64,000 bases of DNA from Bufo bufo (Eukaryota > Chordata > Amphibia > Anura > Bufonidae), in the NCBI RefSeq assembly GCF_905171765.1, contig NC_053393.1:62093371-62157370 (forward strand), given 5' to 3'. The notes below the pieces were generated by a model. That model was not told the DNA's origin, ran no database searches, and saw nothing but the letters and a program-made list of their open reading frames with translations. Below are positions 1 through 11,060 of this stretch, one piece after another (the stretch's first letter is position 1; each line of letters opens with the position of its first letter). Position numbers and translations under genes: made by a program.

Positions 1-185
1 AATAAAAAAATCTTTTTTCATAACTAAGACACTCCACTATCAGTTTAGTTGCTCTCGTCTGTACTTTTTCCAGTTGCAGAGCATCCTTTTTATGGACTGT
101 TGCCTAGAACTAAACTGCATATTCCAGGGTCACACCAACGCTTTGTGCTAATATTACATCCCTGCCCCGTGAGTCAATGCCTCGT
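1..185. other. unassigned flank
   Basis: No gene is seen. The sequence is ordinary mixed-composition vertebrate-like DNA up to a TTAA at 186-189, where an old repeat appears to begin. Confidence 0.4.
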
Positions 186-260
186 TTAACCCCTTCAGGA
201 CCCTGCCATTTTTCACCTTATGGACCAGGCCATTTTTTGCAAATCTGACGTGTCAATTTA

Positions 261-1310
261 CACTCACCTAAAGAATTATTAGGAACACCATACTAATACG
301 GTGTTGGACCCCCTTTTGCCTTCAGAACTGCCTTAATTCTACGTGGCATTGATTCAACAAGGTGCCGATAGCATTCTTTAGAAATGTTGGCCCATATTGA
401 TAGGATAGCATCTTGCAGTTGATGGAGATTTGAGGGATGCACATCCAGGGCACAAAGCTCTCGTTCCACCACATCCCAATGATGCTCTATTGGGTTGAGA
501 TCTGGTGACTGTGGGGGCCATTTTAGTACAGTGAACTCATTGTCATGTTCAAGAAACCAATTTGAAATGATTCGAGCTTTGTGACATGGTGCATTATCCT
601 GCTGGAAGTAGCCATCAGAGGATGGATACATGTTCTCACTCTGTTTACGCCAAATTTGGACTCTACCATTTGAATGTCTCAACATAAATCGAGACTCATC
701 AGACCAGGCAACATTTTTCCAGTCTTCAACAGTCCAATTTTGGTGAGCTCGTGCAAATTGTAGCCTCTTTTTCCTATTTGTAGTGGAGATGAGTGGTACC
801 CGGTGGGGTCTTCTGCTGTTGTAGCCCATCCGCCTCAAGGTTGTGCGTGTTGTGGCTTTACAAATGCTTTGCTGCATACCTCGGTTGTAACGAGTGGTTA
901 TTTCAGTCAACGTTGCTCTTCTATCAGCTTGAATCAGTCTGCCCATTCTCCTCTGACCTCTAGCATCTACAAGGCATTTTTGCCCACAGGACCGCCGCAT
1001 ACTGGATGTTTTTCCCTTTTCACACCATTCTTTGTAAACCCTAGAAATGGTTGTGCGTGAAAATCCCAGTAACTAAGCAGATTGTGAAATACTTAGACCG
1101 GCCCGTCTGGCACTAACAACCATGCCACGCTCAAAATTGCTTAAATCACCTTTCTTTCCCATTCTGACATTCAGTTTGGAGTTCAGGAGATTGTCTTGAC
1201 CAGGACCACACCCCTAAATGCATTGAAGCAACTGCCATGTGATTGGTTGACTAGATAATTGCATTAATGAGAAATAGAACAGGTGTTCCTAATAACTGTT
1301 TAGGTGAGTG
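261..1310 (-). mobile_element. Tc1/mariner-like DNA transposon, internally deleted
   Basis: The element is bounded by TA dinucleotides (259-260 and 1311-1312), the normal target duplication of Tc1/mariner. The ends are inverted repeats of about 29 bp: CACTCACCTAAA... on the left and ...TTTAGGTGAGTG on the right, with about two mismatches. It carries one broken transposase gene on the minus strand. At 1050 bp it is shorter than a usual Tc1-like element, consistent with the missing catalytic-domain segment. It sits inside the older repeat that begins at 186, so it inserted later. Confidence 0.88.
293..1162 (-). pseudogene. Tc1-like transposase, one stop and an internal deletion
   Basis: Reading back from an ATG at 1160-1162 gives a 290-codon frame starting MGKKGDLSNFERGMVV, an N-terminal helix-turn-helix region. 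One in-frame TAG lies near 1074-1076. The main frame is then open from 1000 to 293. The first catalytic aspartate is visible (AWSDESRFML). The text then jumps from a WRKQSENM segment to YPSSDGYFQQDNAPCH (second Asp), which implies loss of about 50 residues in between. [12 protein letters not shown] carries the third acidic residue, and the end KGGPTPY is typical of the family. The full-length family is about 340 residues. The gene is inactive because of the stop and the deletion. Confidence 0.85.
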
Positions 1311-1699
1311 TATGTGGTGATAACTTTAAAACGCTTTTATTAATCCAGGCTATTCTGAGATTGTTTTCTCGTCACATATTGTACTTCATGACAGTGATAA
1401 AATTGAGTAAAACCTTTTTTTATTTTATTTATAAAAAATGCCAAATTTACAAAAAAATTTGAAAAATTAGCAAATTTACAAATTTCTATTTCTCTACTTT
1501 TATAATAGTAATACCTCCAAAAATAGTTTTTACTTTACATTTCCCATATGTCTACTACATGTTTAGATCATTTTGTGAATGCCATTTTATTTTTGGGGGA
1601 CATTAGAAGGCTTAGAAGTTTAGAAGCAAATTTCCAAAACCCACTTTTTAAGGACCAGTTCAGGTCTGAAGTCACTTTGTGAGGCTTACATAATAGAAA

Positions 1700-2038
1700 T
1701 ATTGGAAGAAAAAACATCCAGCTCCACGCCTAAGCAGGAAACACTTTTTATTGATGTGGTTAAAATCTTCATACAGGATAGTTTCGTCAACGCGTTTCAG
1801 ACCATATGACAATTTTGGTTCTTCCTCATGACATGTGAGGAAGGACCAAAATTGTCATATGATCTGAAACGCGTTGATGAAACTATCCTGTATGAAGATT
1901 TTAACCGCATCAATAAAAAGTGTTTCATGCTTAGACGTGGAGCTGGATGTTTTTTCTTCCAATATTTTTTCAACTGCAGCCAGGTGCGGTATCCTTGCTC
2001 GTCTAGCAGGTGAGAGCTGCCTTTACCATTATAGTTAA
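1700..2038. mobile_element. small fold-back insertion resembling Penelope-like 3' ends, head to head
   Basis: Two arms of about 128 bp (left roughly 1700-1828, right 1836-1966) are near-perfect inverted copies with a 7-nt centre. The right arm runs on a further 72 bp to 2038. A 10-bp direct repeat, ATAATAGAAA, flanks the insertion (1690-1699 and 2039-2048), so it entered as a unit. Each arm contains GAAACGCGTTGA preceded by TGAGGAAG, the same core seen in the Penelope-like elements at 3488 and 7362. No protein is encoded. I infer a very short 5'-truncated inverted pair of Penelope-like 3' ends. Confidence 0.6.
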
Positions 2039-3487
2039 ATAATAGAAACCACCCAAAAATGACCCCATTTTAAAAACTTACACCCCTCAAGGTATTCAAA
2101 ACTGATTTTACAAACTTTGTTTACCCTTTGGGTGTTCCACAAGAATTAATGGAAAATGGAGATGTAATTTCAGAATTTCACTTTTTTGGCAGATTTTCCA
2201 TTTTAATAAATTTTTTGCCACTAACAAAGCAAGGGTTAAAAGACAAACAAAACTCAATATTTATTGCCCTGATGCTGTAGTTTACAGAATCTCCCCATAT
2301 GTGGTCGTAAACTGCTGTACGGTCACACAGCATTGCATAGAAGGAAAGGAATGCCATGTGGTTTTTGGAAAGCAGATTTCACTGGGATAATTTTAAGTTG
2401 CCATGTCACATTTGAAGATCCCCTGATGCACCCCTAGAGTAGAAACTCCAAAAAAGTGACCCTATTTTAAAAATTACACCCCTTAAGGCATACAATTAAC
2501 TGATTTTACAAACTTTGTTAACCCTCTAGGTGTTCCACAAGAATTAATAGAAAATATAGATGAAGTTTCAGAATTTCACTTTTTTGGCAGATTTTCCATT
2601 TTAATCCATTTTTTCCTGTTACAAAGCAAGGTATAACAGCCAAACAAAACTCAATATTTGGAAAAAGTAGTATAGACAAACCGCTCACTCCCCTTACAAT
2701 TCTGGATTGGGTGCTCTAGTCTCAAATTGATTCACTCAAATCAACAAAGGCGTAATAAAAAGTATATATTATGTAGTATGAGACTGGCACTCCCTCACAT
2801 GGAAATAGAGCAATAGTAATAGTGTTGTTACACAATATTTAATTGGCAAAATATATTAAAATACAACATCACAATACAATATTAAAATAACAATCGCTGC
2901 AGCGGAGACAAAATCAGTCCCTAAAAATACCTAAAATCTAAAACTTCAATAAAAACTCAAAAAAAGTCCAAAAAAGAAGGGCACCATACGTCCTGAATGT
3001 GCAAAAAATATCGCAAGCAAAAAGTGTCAGTCTATTCCTTATAATAGTATAGGCATTCCTTTCTTGTATGCAATATAACATGCAAAATCCATGCAAGGCA
3101 CCTTTTCAAATATTCGGAAATTGTCCGATATAAATATTCAATAAAGTATCCAATCGGACACCAAGTTGTTACTCACAGGTGAATGTTGATTATCCTGCAG
3201 TCCCAATATTCAATCCTTTTGATTTTTACTTACGGTATTTATTCACGTGGTTCTCAGTGTTTAGCGTCCCACCTGGTTCGTTCGTCTCTGGTCTCTCTCG
3301 AACGTTATCCACAAATCTCAGATCCAGTTATACGATCAGGGTGTAATATCGCGAGAGGTGAACTTAAACTTGTACTGACCAGTTTAAATGGCTAAAAATC
3401 TGGGTCTTTATCTTTGGAGCGCTCCAATTTCTTTGTGTATCTCCGGATATTAGTAGCCGAACTTCCAGTTGGGGATGTCTTTGAAAA

Positions 3488-3535
3488 GCACCAAACGCGT
3501 TTCGGTGATCTCCTTTCCCCTTCCTCAGTGGTTAC
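3488..3535 (-). ncRNA. hammerhead-ribozyme-like motif in Penelope-like 3' region
   Basis: Read on the minus strand this has CTGAGGA, then a loop segment opening with AGGGG, then GAAACGCGTTTGGTG. CTGANGA and GAAA are the two conserved hammerhead cores. ACCA before and TGGT after the core can form stem I. Stem II is weaker here (GG with CC) than in the sister copy at 7362. Hammerhead motifs are known in Penelope-like elements. Activity is inferred only. Confidence 0.55.
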
Positions 3536-4444
3536 ATCCCAACTTACTGTGATTCCTTTTATATCCCTTTTAAGATGCATGTAAGATCAGATCTGGAGTA
3601 AGGGATCTGCTCTGGAACACCAAAATCTGGTCTGGAACAAAAAACAAACGCATATGCGGTTTCCATGCGTTTTTTTGGGTGACGATGCGTTTTTTGCAGT
3701 ATATTGTGCCCCATGGTCTAATTAGTCTAGTTTATAAAGGAAATAGTTCAGAAAGGTTGCTAAATGGTCAATTCATAACAAACTATATCAATATCCGGAT
3801 ATCCTGTAACGACAATCAATTCAATCAAGTGCTATACTGTGGATATTAATTTCTTAAATAACATTACATAAGTGTAAAACATACAAGTGAAATAAATATA
3901 ATATTACATATAGTATAATAATAAATAAGGTGACCGTGCATCTGTTCAAGTGTTGAATGGTGGATAAGATGCATGTAATATCAAATCTGGAGTGAAGGAT
4001 CTGCCATAGAAAACCAAAATCTGGTCTGGAACCAAAAAAACGCATATGCGGTTTCCATACGTTTTCTTGGGGGGACAATGCGTTTTTTATGGTATAATGT
4101 GTCCCATGGTCTAATTAATCTAGTCTATGACAGAAATAGTCCAGAAAGGTTGCTAAATGGTTGGTCCATAACAAAATATATCAATGTGCAGATGTCCTAT
4201 AACAAAAATCAATTCTAAGTGCTATATTGTGAATATTAACTTCATAAATAACATTACATAAATATGAAACATACAAGTGAAATAAATAAATGTTACATAT
4301 ATTATCCTGATAGATAACGTGACGGTGCATCTGTTCAAGTGTTAAATGGTGGGTAGGCCCATCACAGAGGAGGGGTCGCAGTGCTGAAAAACAGCCAGAC
4401 ATGCGACCCCTCGTCTGACGAGGGGCACACCCACCGTTAGATTC

Positions 4445-5902
4445 TTACAGGAATCCAAAAATCTCCAGGTCTGCGTTGAGGCCTTTCGGAATAAGGCTTT
4501 CAAATTCATAAATTTTCCTAGATTCTGCTCTGGACATGGTCTCTACATGATTCCCTCCTCGCCAATTCTTATCGATCCTTTCCAGAGCAGTAAATGTTAG
4601 CCCCCTATAGTCTTTATTATGGGCCTCCTTAAAATGTCTAGAGAGAGAATGTCTCAAATATCCGTTTTTTATATTTGTCAAATGTTCAGAAATCCTTGTT
4701 TTCAGAGCTCTTTTGGTCCGGCCTATATACTGTTTTCGGCATGGACATTGTATCAAATAAATTACACTGGTAGAATCGCATGTAAGAAAATGCTTTATTT
4801 CTACCGAAAACGAGTTCTGAGTTGAGGTGACCTGAGTTGTTCTTTTTGGAAATGTCGTGTTTTTACACCCACGACATTTACCACACCTATAGAAACCCTT
4901 GAGTCCAATCCAATTGTGCATTATACTTGTTTTTTTATCTTTATGTTTAATTGATGGGGCTATCTTAATCCCTAGATTGGGTGCCCTAGTATAAGTTATT
5001 TGGGGTACCAAGGGTACCAATGGGCCCAAGAGTTTATCTTGTAAGATATGATGCCAATGCCGTTTAATGATTGACCCTATTTGTCTGTGTTGGATGGAGT
5101 AAGGTAAGAGCAATCTAAAATTTGCATTATTAGGTGTAGTTTGTTGTGTTTTTGGTAAAAGAAACGTTCCTCTCGGTATGTTTCTTATTTTCTCAAGTGC
5201 TTCCTCTATGGTTTCGGATGGGTATTCTCTCTCTAAAAATTTTTCTTTCAAAATTTACGCCTCCATTTCAAATTGTGAGTTCTCCGTACAGTTTCGTTTT
5301 AGACGCCGAAATTGGCCAAAGGGGACATTTAGAAGCCAATTCGGTAGATGACAGCTCGAATATCGAATAAAACCATTCCTCGCTATCGGCTTTTGATACG
5401 TGCTACAGATGTATTTTTTATCTTTCTGGGTGATCAAAAGATCTAAATATTCTATTTCCTTTTTATTCTCATTCGATGTGAACACTAAATTATAATCATT
5501 TTGATTTAGACCAGCTATAAATGCTACGAGTTCTTCCTCTTTTCCTTTCCATATCAGTAGCACGTCATCTATGTACCTTTGCCAGAGCACCAGGTTGCCC
5601 CCACGCTGTGGATCAATGCACTGCTGCTCCCAATATGCAAGGAACAGATTTGCATAGCTGGGGGCAAACCTGGTGCCCATGGCGGTACCTTTTATTTGTA
5701 AGTAATGATGGCCTTCAAAATAAAAATAATTATGTTCAAGAATATGTTTCACCCCTTCTACTATAAAATCAATTTGTTGCTGTTTAAAATTATCCTGAGA
5801 TCCCAGTATAGTTTTTAAAGCAGAGATCCCTTGCCCATGATCTATTATGGTATACAATGATTGTATTTTCAAAGTTGCCCCATGGTCACAATATAGGTAC
5901 AT
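4445..5902 (-). pseudogene. Penelope-like RT plus GIY-YIG endonuclease, 5'-truncated, one stop
   Basis: One frame of 486 codons is broken by a single TAA at 5252-5254. In the sister copy at 6214-6216 that codon is TCA, so this is a point mutation. The 5' part (5902-5255) is the C-terminal half of a reverse transcriptase: KGTAMGTRFAPSYANLFLA, then the catalytic YIDD box in WQRYIDDVLLIW. The 3' part (5251-4445) has a cysteine cluster (YRCGKCRGCKN) followed by a GIY-YIG nuclease core (VIYLIQCPCRKQYIGRTKRA) and the RISEH arginine/glutamate region. RT joined to a C-terminal GIY-YIG nuclease defines the Penelope-like class. The RT N-terminus is missing because the copy ends at the centre of the inverted pair. 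Confidence 0.88.
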
Positions 5903-6665
5903 AGATGACGTGCTACTGATATGAAAAGGAAAAGAGGAAGAACTCGTAGCATTTATAGCTGGTCTAAATCAAAATGATTATAATTTAGTGTTCACATCGA
6001 ATGAGAATAAAAAGGAAATAGAATATTTTGATCTTTTGATCAGCCAGAAAGATAAAAAATACATCTGTAGCACGTATCAAAAGCTGATAGCGAGGAATGG
6101 TTTTATTCGATATTTGAGCTGTCATCTACCGAATTGGCTTCTAAATGTCCCCTTTGGCCAATTTCGGCGTCTAAAACAAAACTGTACGGAGAACTCACAA
6201 TTTGAAATGGAGGCGTCAATTATGAAAGCAAATTTTTTAGAGAGAGAATACCCATCCGAAACTATAGAGGAAGCACTTGAGAAAATAAGAAACATACCGA
6301 GAGGAACGTTTCTTTTACCAAAAACACAACAAACTACATCTAATAATGCGAATTTTAGATTGATCTTACCTTACTCCATCCAACACAGACAAATAGGGTC
6401 AATCATTAAACGGCATTGGCATCATATCTTACAAGATAAACTCTTGGGCCCATTGGTACCCGTGGTACCCCAAATAACTTATACTAGGGCACCCAATCTA
6501 GGGATTAAGATAGCCCCATCAATTAAACATAAAGATAAAAAACCAAGTATAATGCACAATTGGATTGGACTCAAGGGTTTCTATAGGTGTGGTAAATGTA
6601 TTTATTTCACTTGTATGTTTCATATTTATGTAATGTTATTTATGAAGTTAATATTCACAATATAG
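5894..6665 (+). pseudogene. Penelope-like RT fragment, sister copy
   Basis: The copy begins at the catalytic box (codons for YIDDVLLI at about 5900-5924). It has TGA where the minus-strand copy has TGG, and then reads open from about 5930 to 6665. The protein text matches the minus copy closely (FTSNENKKEIEYFDLL and FYRCGKC). After FYRCGKC at about 6600 it runs into 3' untranslated sequence (IYFTCMFHIYV...), because the stretch coding for the GIY-YIG nuclease has been deleted. It cannot encode an active enzyme. Comparing the two copies shows which substitutions arose after insertion. Confidence 0.82.
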
Positions 6666-7361
6666 CACTTAGAATAGATTTTTGTTATAGGATATCTGCA
6701 CATTGATATATTTTGTTATGGACCAACCATTTAGCAACCTTTCTGGACTATTTCTGTCATAGACTAGATTAATTAGACAATGGGACACATTATACCATAA
6801 AAAACTCATTGTCCCCCCAAGAAAACGCATGGAAACCGCATATGCGTTTTTTTGGTTCCAGACCAGATTTTGGTGTTCTATGGCAGATCCTTCACTCCAG
6901 ATTTGATATTACATGCATCTTATCCACCATTCAACACTTGAACAGATGCACGGTCACCTTATTTATTATTATACTATATGTAATATTATATTTATTTCAC
7001 TTGTATGTTTTACACTTATGTAATGTTATTTAAGAAATTAATATCCACAGTATAGCACTTAGAATTGATTGTCGTTACAGGATATCCGCATATTGATATA
7101 TTTTGTTATGAATTGACCATTTAGCAACCTTTCTGGACTATTTCCTTTATAGACTAGACTAATTAGACCATGGGGCACAATATACTGCAAAAAACGCATC
7201 GTCCCCCAAAAAAACGCATGGAAACCACATATGCGTTTGTTTTTTGTTTTGTTTTTTGTTCCAGACCAGATTTTGGTGTTCCAGAGCAGATCCCTTACTC
7301 CACATCTGATCTTACATGGATCTTAAAATGGATATAAAAGGAATCACAGTAAGTTGGGATG

Positions 7362-7407
7362 TCACCACTGAGGAAGGGTAAAGGAGATCCCTGAAACGCG
7401 TTTGGTG
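7362..7407 (+). ncRNA. hammerhead-ribozyme-like motif in Penelope-like 3' region
   Basis: The order is CACCA (stem I), CTGAGGA (core), AGGG ... CCCT (stem II, 4 bp around a 10-nt loop), GAAA (core), CGCG, TT (predicted cleavage after the second T of GTT), TGGTG (stem I). Stem III is only A-U plus C-G, but ACGCGT is self-complementary, as in short-stem III hammerheads thought to act as dimers. It sits about 730 bp before the 3' end of the plus copy. Confidence 0.62.
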
Positions 7408-8142
7408 CTTTTCAAAGACATCTCCAACAAGTGACCCCCACCGGAAGTTCGGCTACTAATATCCGGAGATACACAAAGAAATTGGAGCGCTCCAAAGATA
7501 AAGACCCAGATTTTTAGCCATTCAAACTGGTCAGTACAAGTTTAAGTTCACCTCTCGCGATATTACACCCTGATCGTATAACCGGATCTGAGATTTGTGG
7601 ATAACGTTCGAGAGAGACCAGAGACGAACGAACCAGGTGGGACGCTAAACACTGAGAACCACGTGAATAAATACAGTGAGTAAAAATCAAAAGGATTGAA
7701 TATTGGGACTGCAGGATAATCAACATTCACCTGTGAGTAACAACTTGGTGTCCGATTGGATACTTTATTGAATATTTATATCGGACAATTTCCGAATATT
7801 TGAAAAGGTGCCTTGCATGGATTTTACATGTTATATTGCATACAAGAAAGGAATGCCTATACTATTATAAGGAATAGACCGACACTTTTTGCTTGCGATA
7901 TTTTTTGCACATTCAGGACGTATGGTGCCCTTATTTTTTGGACTTTTTTTGAGTTTTTATTGAAGTTTTAGATTTTAGGTATTTTTAGGGACTGATTTTG
8001 TCTCCGCTGCAGCGATTGTTATTTTAATATTGTATTGTGATGTTGTATTTTAATATATTTTGGCAATTAAATATTGTGTAACAACACTATTACTATTGCT
8101 CTATTTCCATGCGAGGGAGTGCCATTCTCATACTACATAATA

Positions 8143-8778
8143 AAAACTCAATATTTATGGCCCTGATTCTGTAGTTTACAGAAACACCCCATATGTGGTC
8201 GTAAGCTGGTGTACGGGCACACGGAATTGCGCAGAAGGAAAGGAATGCCATATGGTTTTTGGAAGGCAGATTTTGCTGGACTGTTTTTTTTGACACCATG
8301 TCCCATTTGAAGCCCCCCTGATGCACCCCTAGAGTTTAAACTCACAAAAAAGTGACTCCATTTTGGAATCTACGGGATAAAGTGGCAGTTTTGTTGGTAC
8401 TATTTTAGGGTATATATTATTTTTGGTCGCTCTATATTACACTTTTTGTGAGGCAAGGTAACAAGAAATAGCTGTTTTGGCACCTTTTTTTTTATTTACA
8501 ACATTTATCTGACAGGTTAGATCATGTGGTATTTTTATAGAGCAGGTTGTTACAGACGCGACAATACCAAATATGACTGTTTGGTTGTTTGTTTCAGTTT
8601 TAAATAACAAAGCATTTTTGAAAAAAAAAAATTTTTTTGTGTCTCCACATTCTGAAAGCAGTATTTTTTTTTTTTTTTGTGGGCGACTGTCTTGTGTAGG
8701 TGCAAAATTTTTTGGGATGAGATGACGGCTTGATTGGTACTATTTTTGGGTGCATATGAATTTTTGACCGCTTGCTAT
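8143..8778. repeat. old interspersed repeat, second segment
   Basis: Direct continuation of the repeat broken at 2659: the tandem-unit text after AACTCAATATTT (atggccctgattctgtagt) matches 2262 onward. From about 8386 a different internal unit of about 349 bp starts (GGTACTATTTT at 8391 and again at 8740). The same text recurs at 20055-20350. The segment ends where hAT A begins (8779). No coding potential is visible. Confidence 0.5.
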
Positions 8779-9177
8779 TAGGGTTGAGCGAACCTGAACT
8801 GTAAAGTTCGGGTACGTACCGAACTTTAGGATTTTTGGACCCCAGACCCGAACCCGAACATTTCAGTAGAAGTTCGGGTTCGGTGTTCGGCGATTTCTTG
8901 GCGCTTTTTGAAAGGCTCCAGAGCAGCAAATCAACAAGCATTTAACTGTGTGACCTTAGAAGCCATTAGTCAGTGTGTAATTTTAAGCTAGAAATACAGC
9001 TATAATTTTCTGGGTTTTAAAAAACATCCTTTTTGGGCAAGATACAAAATTTTACAGCCCTTGCTGCATCTGCACGTGTGGAATTCAAGCATTATATACT
9101 GCTGTCATATTCTGTTATAAAAAAAAACACCCATTTTGGGAAAAAAACGTAATTTTGCGGCCCTTGCTCCCTGAGAA

Positions 9178-10240
9178 GAGGTCTTGGCCGTCTGGTCTTG
9201 CCAGCTTTAATGGAGGCCCCAGGCTTTGGCATGATGGCAACCACAAACCGCGATAAGAAAAAATAAGGGGCTAAAAGATCCTACCACCCAGCAATGCGCT
9301 GATATCCACCGGAGAGTAGAGAGCAGCCGAAACTTCTGAGGAGTGAAGGAAGGTGCCGGATGTGAAGGCGCAGAAGCTCCGCCCCTAAGACGCGTCATAG
9401 CGGCGGGAAGAGAGTGCGCGCACGCGCTTTATAAAAAAATGGCGTCCGGTGGAGAAATAGTGCGGCGCGGGTTTAAATGAGTGCCGGAGGAGATTCTCTA
9501 GAGCCGGAGGCTTTTAGAAGAAAATGGGGAGTCCATGCGGGACGGAGCTGCCGGAGAAGACCCGCCCCCTAATAAGGACCATGCAACAGGCATCGGCGGC
9601 AGTTGGGAAAAGCCGGTATAGTGCCTCCAAGTGCCCCATTATAACAGAAAACATCCATGTCCTTCACCCAGGCAGCCCATCCACTCCCCTGATAAGAAAC
9701 AGTTGATCAGCCAGCTGCCATCCCAGAGAGGGAGGGGGAGGGAGGAGGGAGAGGGGAGGCAGGGGGGAAGCATACTTATCTGCTCCTGCAGTCTTCTCCC
9801 TCTGTCTGTACCAGCAGGGCTCACCTCTTCAGACATCTGACTCACCTAAGTACAGTGCTCTAGAAGGAGGACAGCAGCAGGTGACTCCAGGGCTGGTGGG
9901 AGGCCGGAGCTAACAGGTCGAGCCCAGATCCACTTGTCTTCTTGGGGGATAATGGAGGCAGCCAGGCTGCATCCAAAGACGGTGGCGGGCACTCCATGGG
10001 GGACCAGGAAGGCGCCATGCCGACCTGCGTCCCCATCTAGAAGAAAATAACAAAAAGTAGTAGATAAGAAAAAAGTGTCATCCTCCTTCACCAGACCCTA
10101 AGCAAAGACTGAGTTTCTCCTGGTGGAGTCTGGGGGTATAGCCCGAGGAGGAGGAGCTCTTTTATATTTGCATAGTGTCCCTCCTACTAATACCTCTAAG
10201 CTATACCCATGATCTGTGTCCCCCAATGGAAAAAAGTACG
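9178..10240 (-). other. CpG-rich insertion of unknown type inside hAT A
   Basis: The 306-bp array units of hAT A are spaced 306 bp apart (10346, 10652, 10958), except that the first (8988) is 1358 bp upstream. This implies an insertion of about 1.05 kb here. The block is much richer in CpG than its surroundings (for example gtgcgcgcacgcgc near 9414). On the minus strand it has a TATAAAGCGCG box near 9425 and an ATG at 9230-9232 opening a short frame (MPKPGASIKAGKTRRPRP) that runs to the block edge. It resembles the promoter and leader of an unidentified element. I do not recognise the family. Confidence 0.35.
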
Positions 10241-10245
10241 AGAAA

Positions 10246-11060
10246 ACAAGTTTGAAATACTTCAATAATTTTCTGGCTTTGAAAAAACACCAATTTTTGG
10301 CAATAACCTTTATTTTGGGCCTCTGCCGCATTAGTCAGTGTGCAATTTAAGCTAGAAATACAGCTATAATTTTCTGGGTTTTGAAAAACACCCTTTTTGG
10401 GCACAATACACAATTTTACAGCCCTTGCTGCATCTGCATGTGTGAAATTCAAGCGTTATATACTGCTGTCATATTCTGTTATTAAAAAAAACACCCATTT
10501 TGGGCAAAAACTTAATTTTGCAGCCCTTGCTGCATCTGTGATTGTTAAAAACAAGTTTTAAAAACTTCAATAATTTTCTGGCCTTAAAAAAACACGCATT
10601 TTTGGGAATAACCTTCATTTTGGGTCTCTGCTGCATTAGTCAATGTGCAATTTAAGCTAGAAATACAGCTATAATTTTCTGGGTTTTAAAAAACACCCTT
10701 TTTGGGCAAGATACACAATTTTACAGCCCTTGCTGCATCTGCACGTGTGAAATTCAAGCGTTATATACTGCTGTCATATTCTGTTATTAAAAAAAAAAAA
10801 CATTTTGGGCAAAAAACTTAATTTTGCAGCCCTTGCTGCATCTGTGATTGTTAAAAACAAGTTTGAAATACTTCAATAATTTTCTGGCTTTGAAAAAACA
10901 CCAATTTTTGGCAATAACCTTCATTTCGGGCCTCTGCCGCATTAGTCAGTGTGCAATTTAAGCTAGAAAAACAGCTATCATTTTCTGGGTTTTAAAAACA
11001 CCCTTTTTGGGCAAAATACACAATTTTACAGCCCTTGTGAAATTCAAGTGTTATATACTG
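10246..11060. repeat. tandem array, about 306-bp units, in hAT A
   Basis: The unit is marked by AGCTAGAAATACAGCTATA (10349, 10655; diverged at 10961). Within a unit there are sub-repeats such as CAGCCCTTGCTGCATCTG and a ...CACCCATTTTGGGC phrase, so the array looks built by nested duplication. Non-coding. Confidence 0.75.

Larger units (their letters stand above)
186..2659. repeat. old interspersed repeat, first segment, with internal tandem units
   Basis: Non-coding repeat that begins at a TTAA (186-189) followed by CCCCTTCAGGACC. It is interrupted by the Tc1-like element at 261-1310 and by the fold-back at 1700-2038. From about 2050 it contains tandem units of roughly 397 bp: the text around 2054-2260 (acacccctcaaggt, then ggtgttccacaagaatta, then aactcaatattt) recurs at 2464-2659. 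The same family resumes at 8143 after the Penelope-like insertion, and a related stretch lies at 20030-20977. Ends with opposed TTAACCC motifs are typical of some TTAA-targeting DNA transposons, but no transposase is seen, so the class is open. Confidence 0.55.
2660..8142. mobile_element. head-to-head inverted pair of Penelope-like retroelements
   Basis: Two 5'-truncated copies of one Penelope-like element meet at about 5893-5897 and point outward: one on the minus strand (about 5895 down to 2660) and one on the plus strand (about 5894 to 8142). The 14-bp repeat AAAACTCAATATTT lies at both edges (2646-2659 and 8143-8156), and the interrupted host repeat continues across it, so the pair inserted as one unit. 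The minus copy has about 110 extra bp at its outer end (2660-2768). The plus copy has lost about 590 bp from within its endonuclease region (junction near 6600). Both copies share a tandem duplication of about 390 bp in the 3' untranslated part (around 3645 and 4037, and 6830 and 7215). Outward orientation with inverted partial copies is known for Penelope-like elements. Confidence 0.82.

Noticed and set aside
803..1060. Plus-strand frame of 85 codons
   Set aside because: A shadow of the Tc1-like transposase pseudogene on the other strand.
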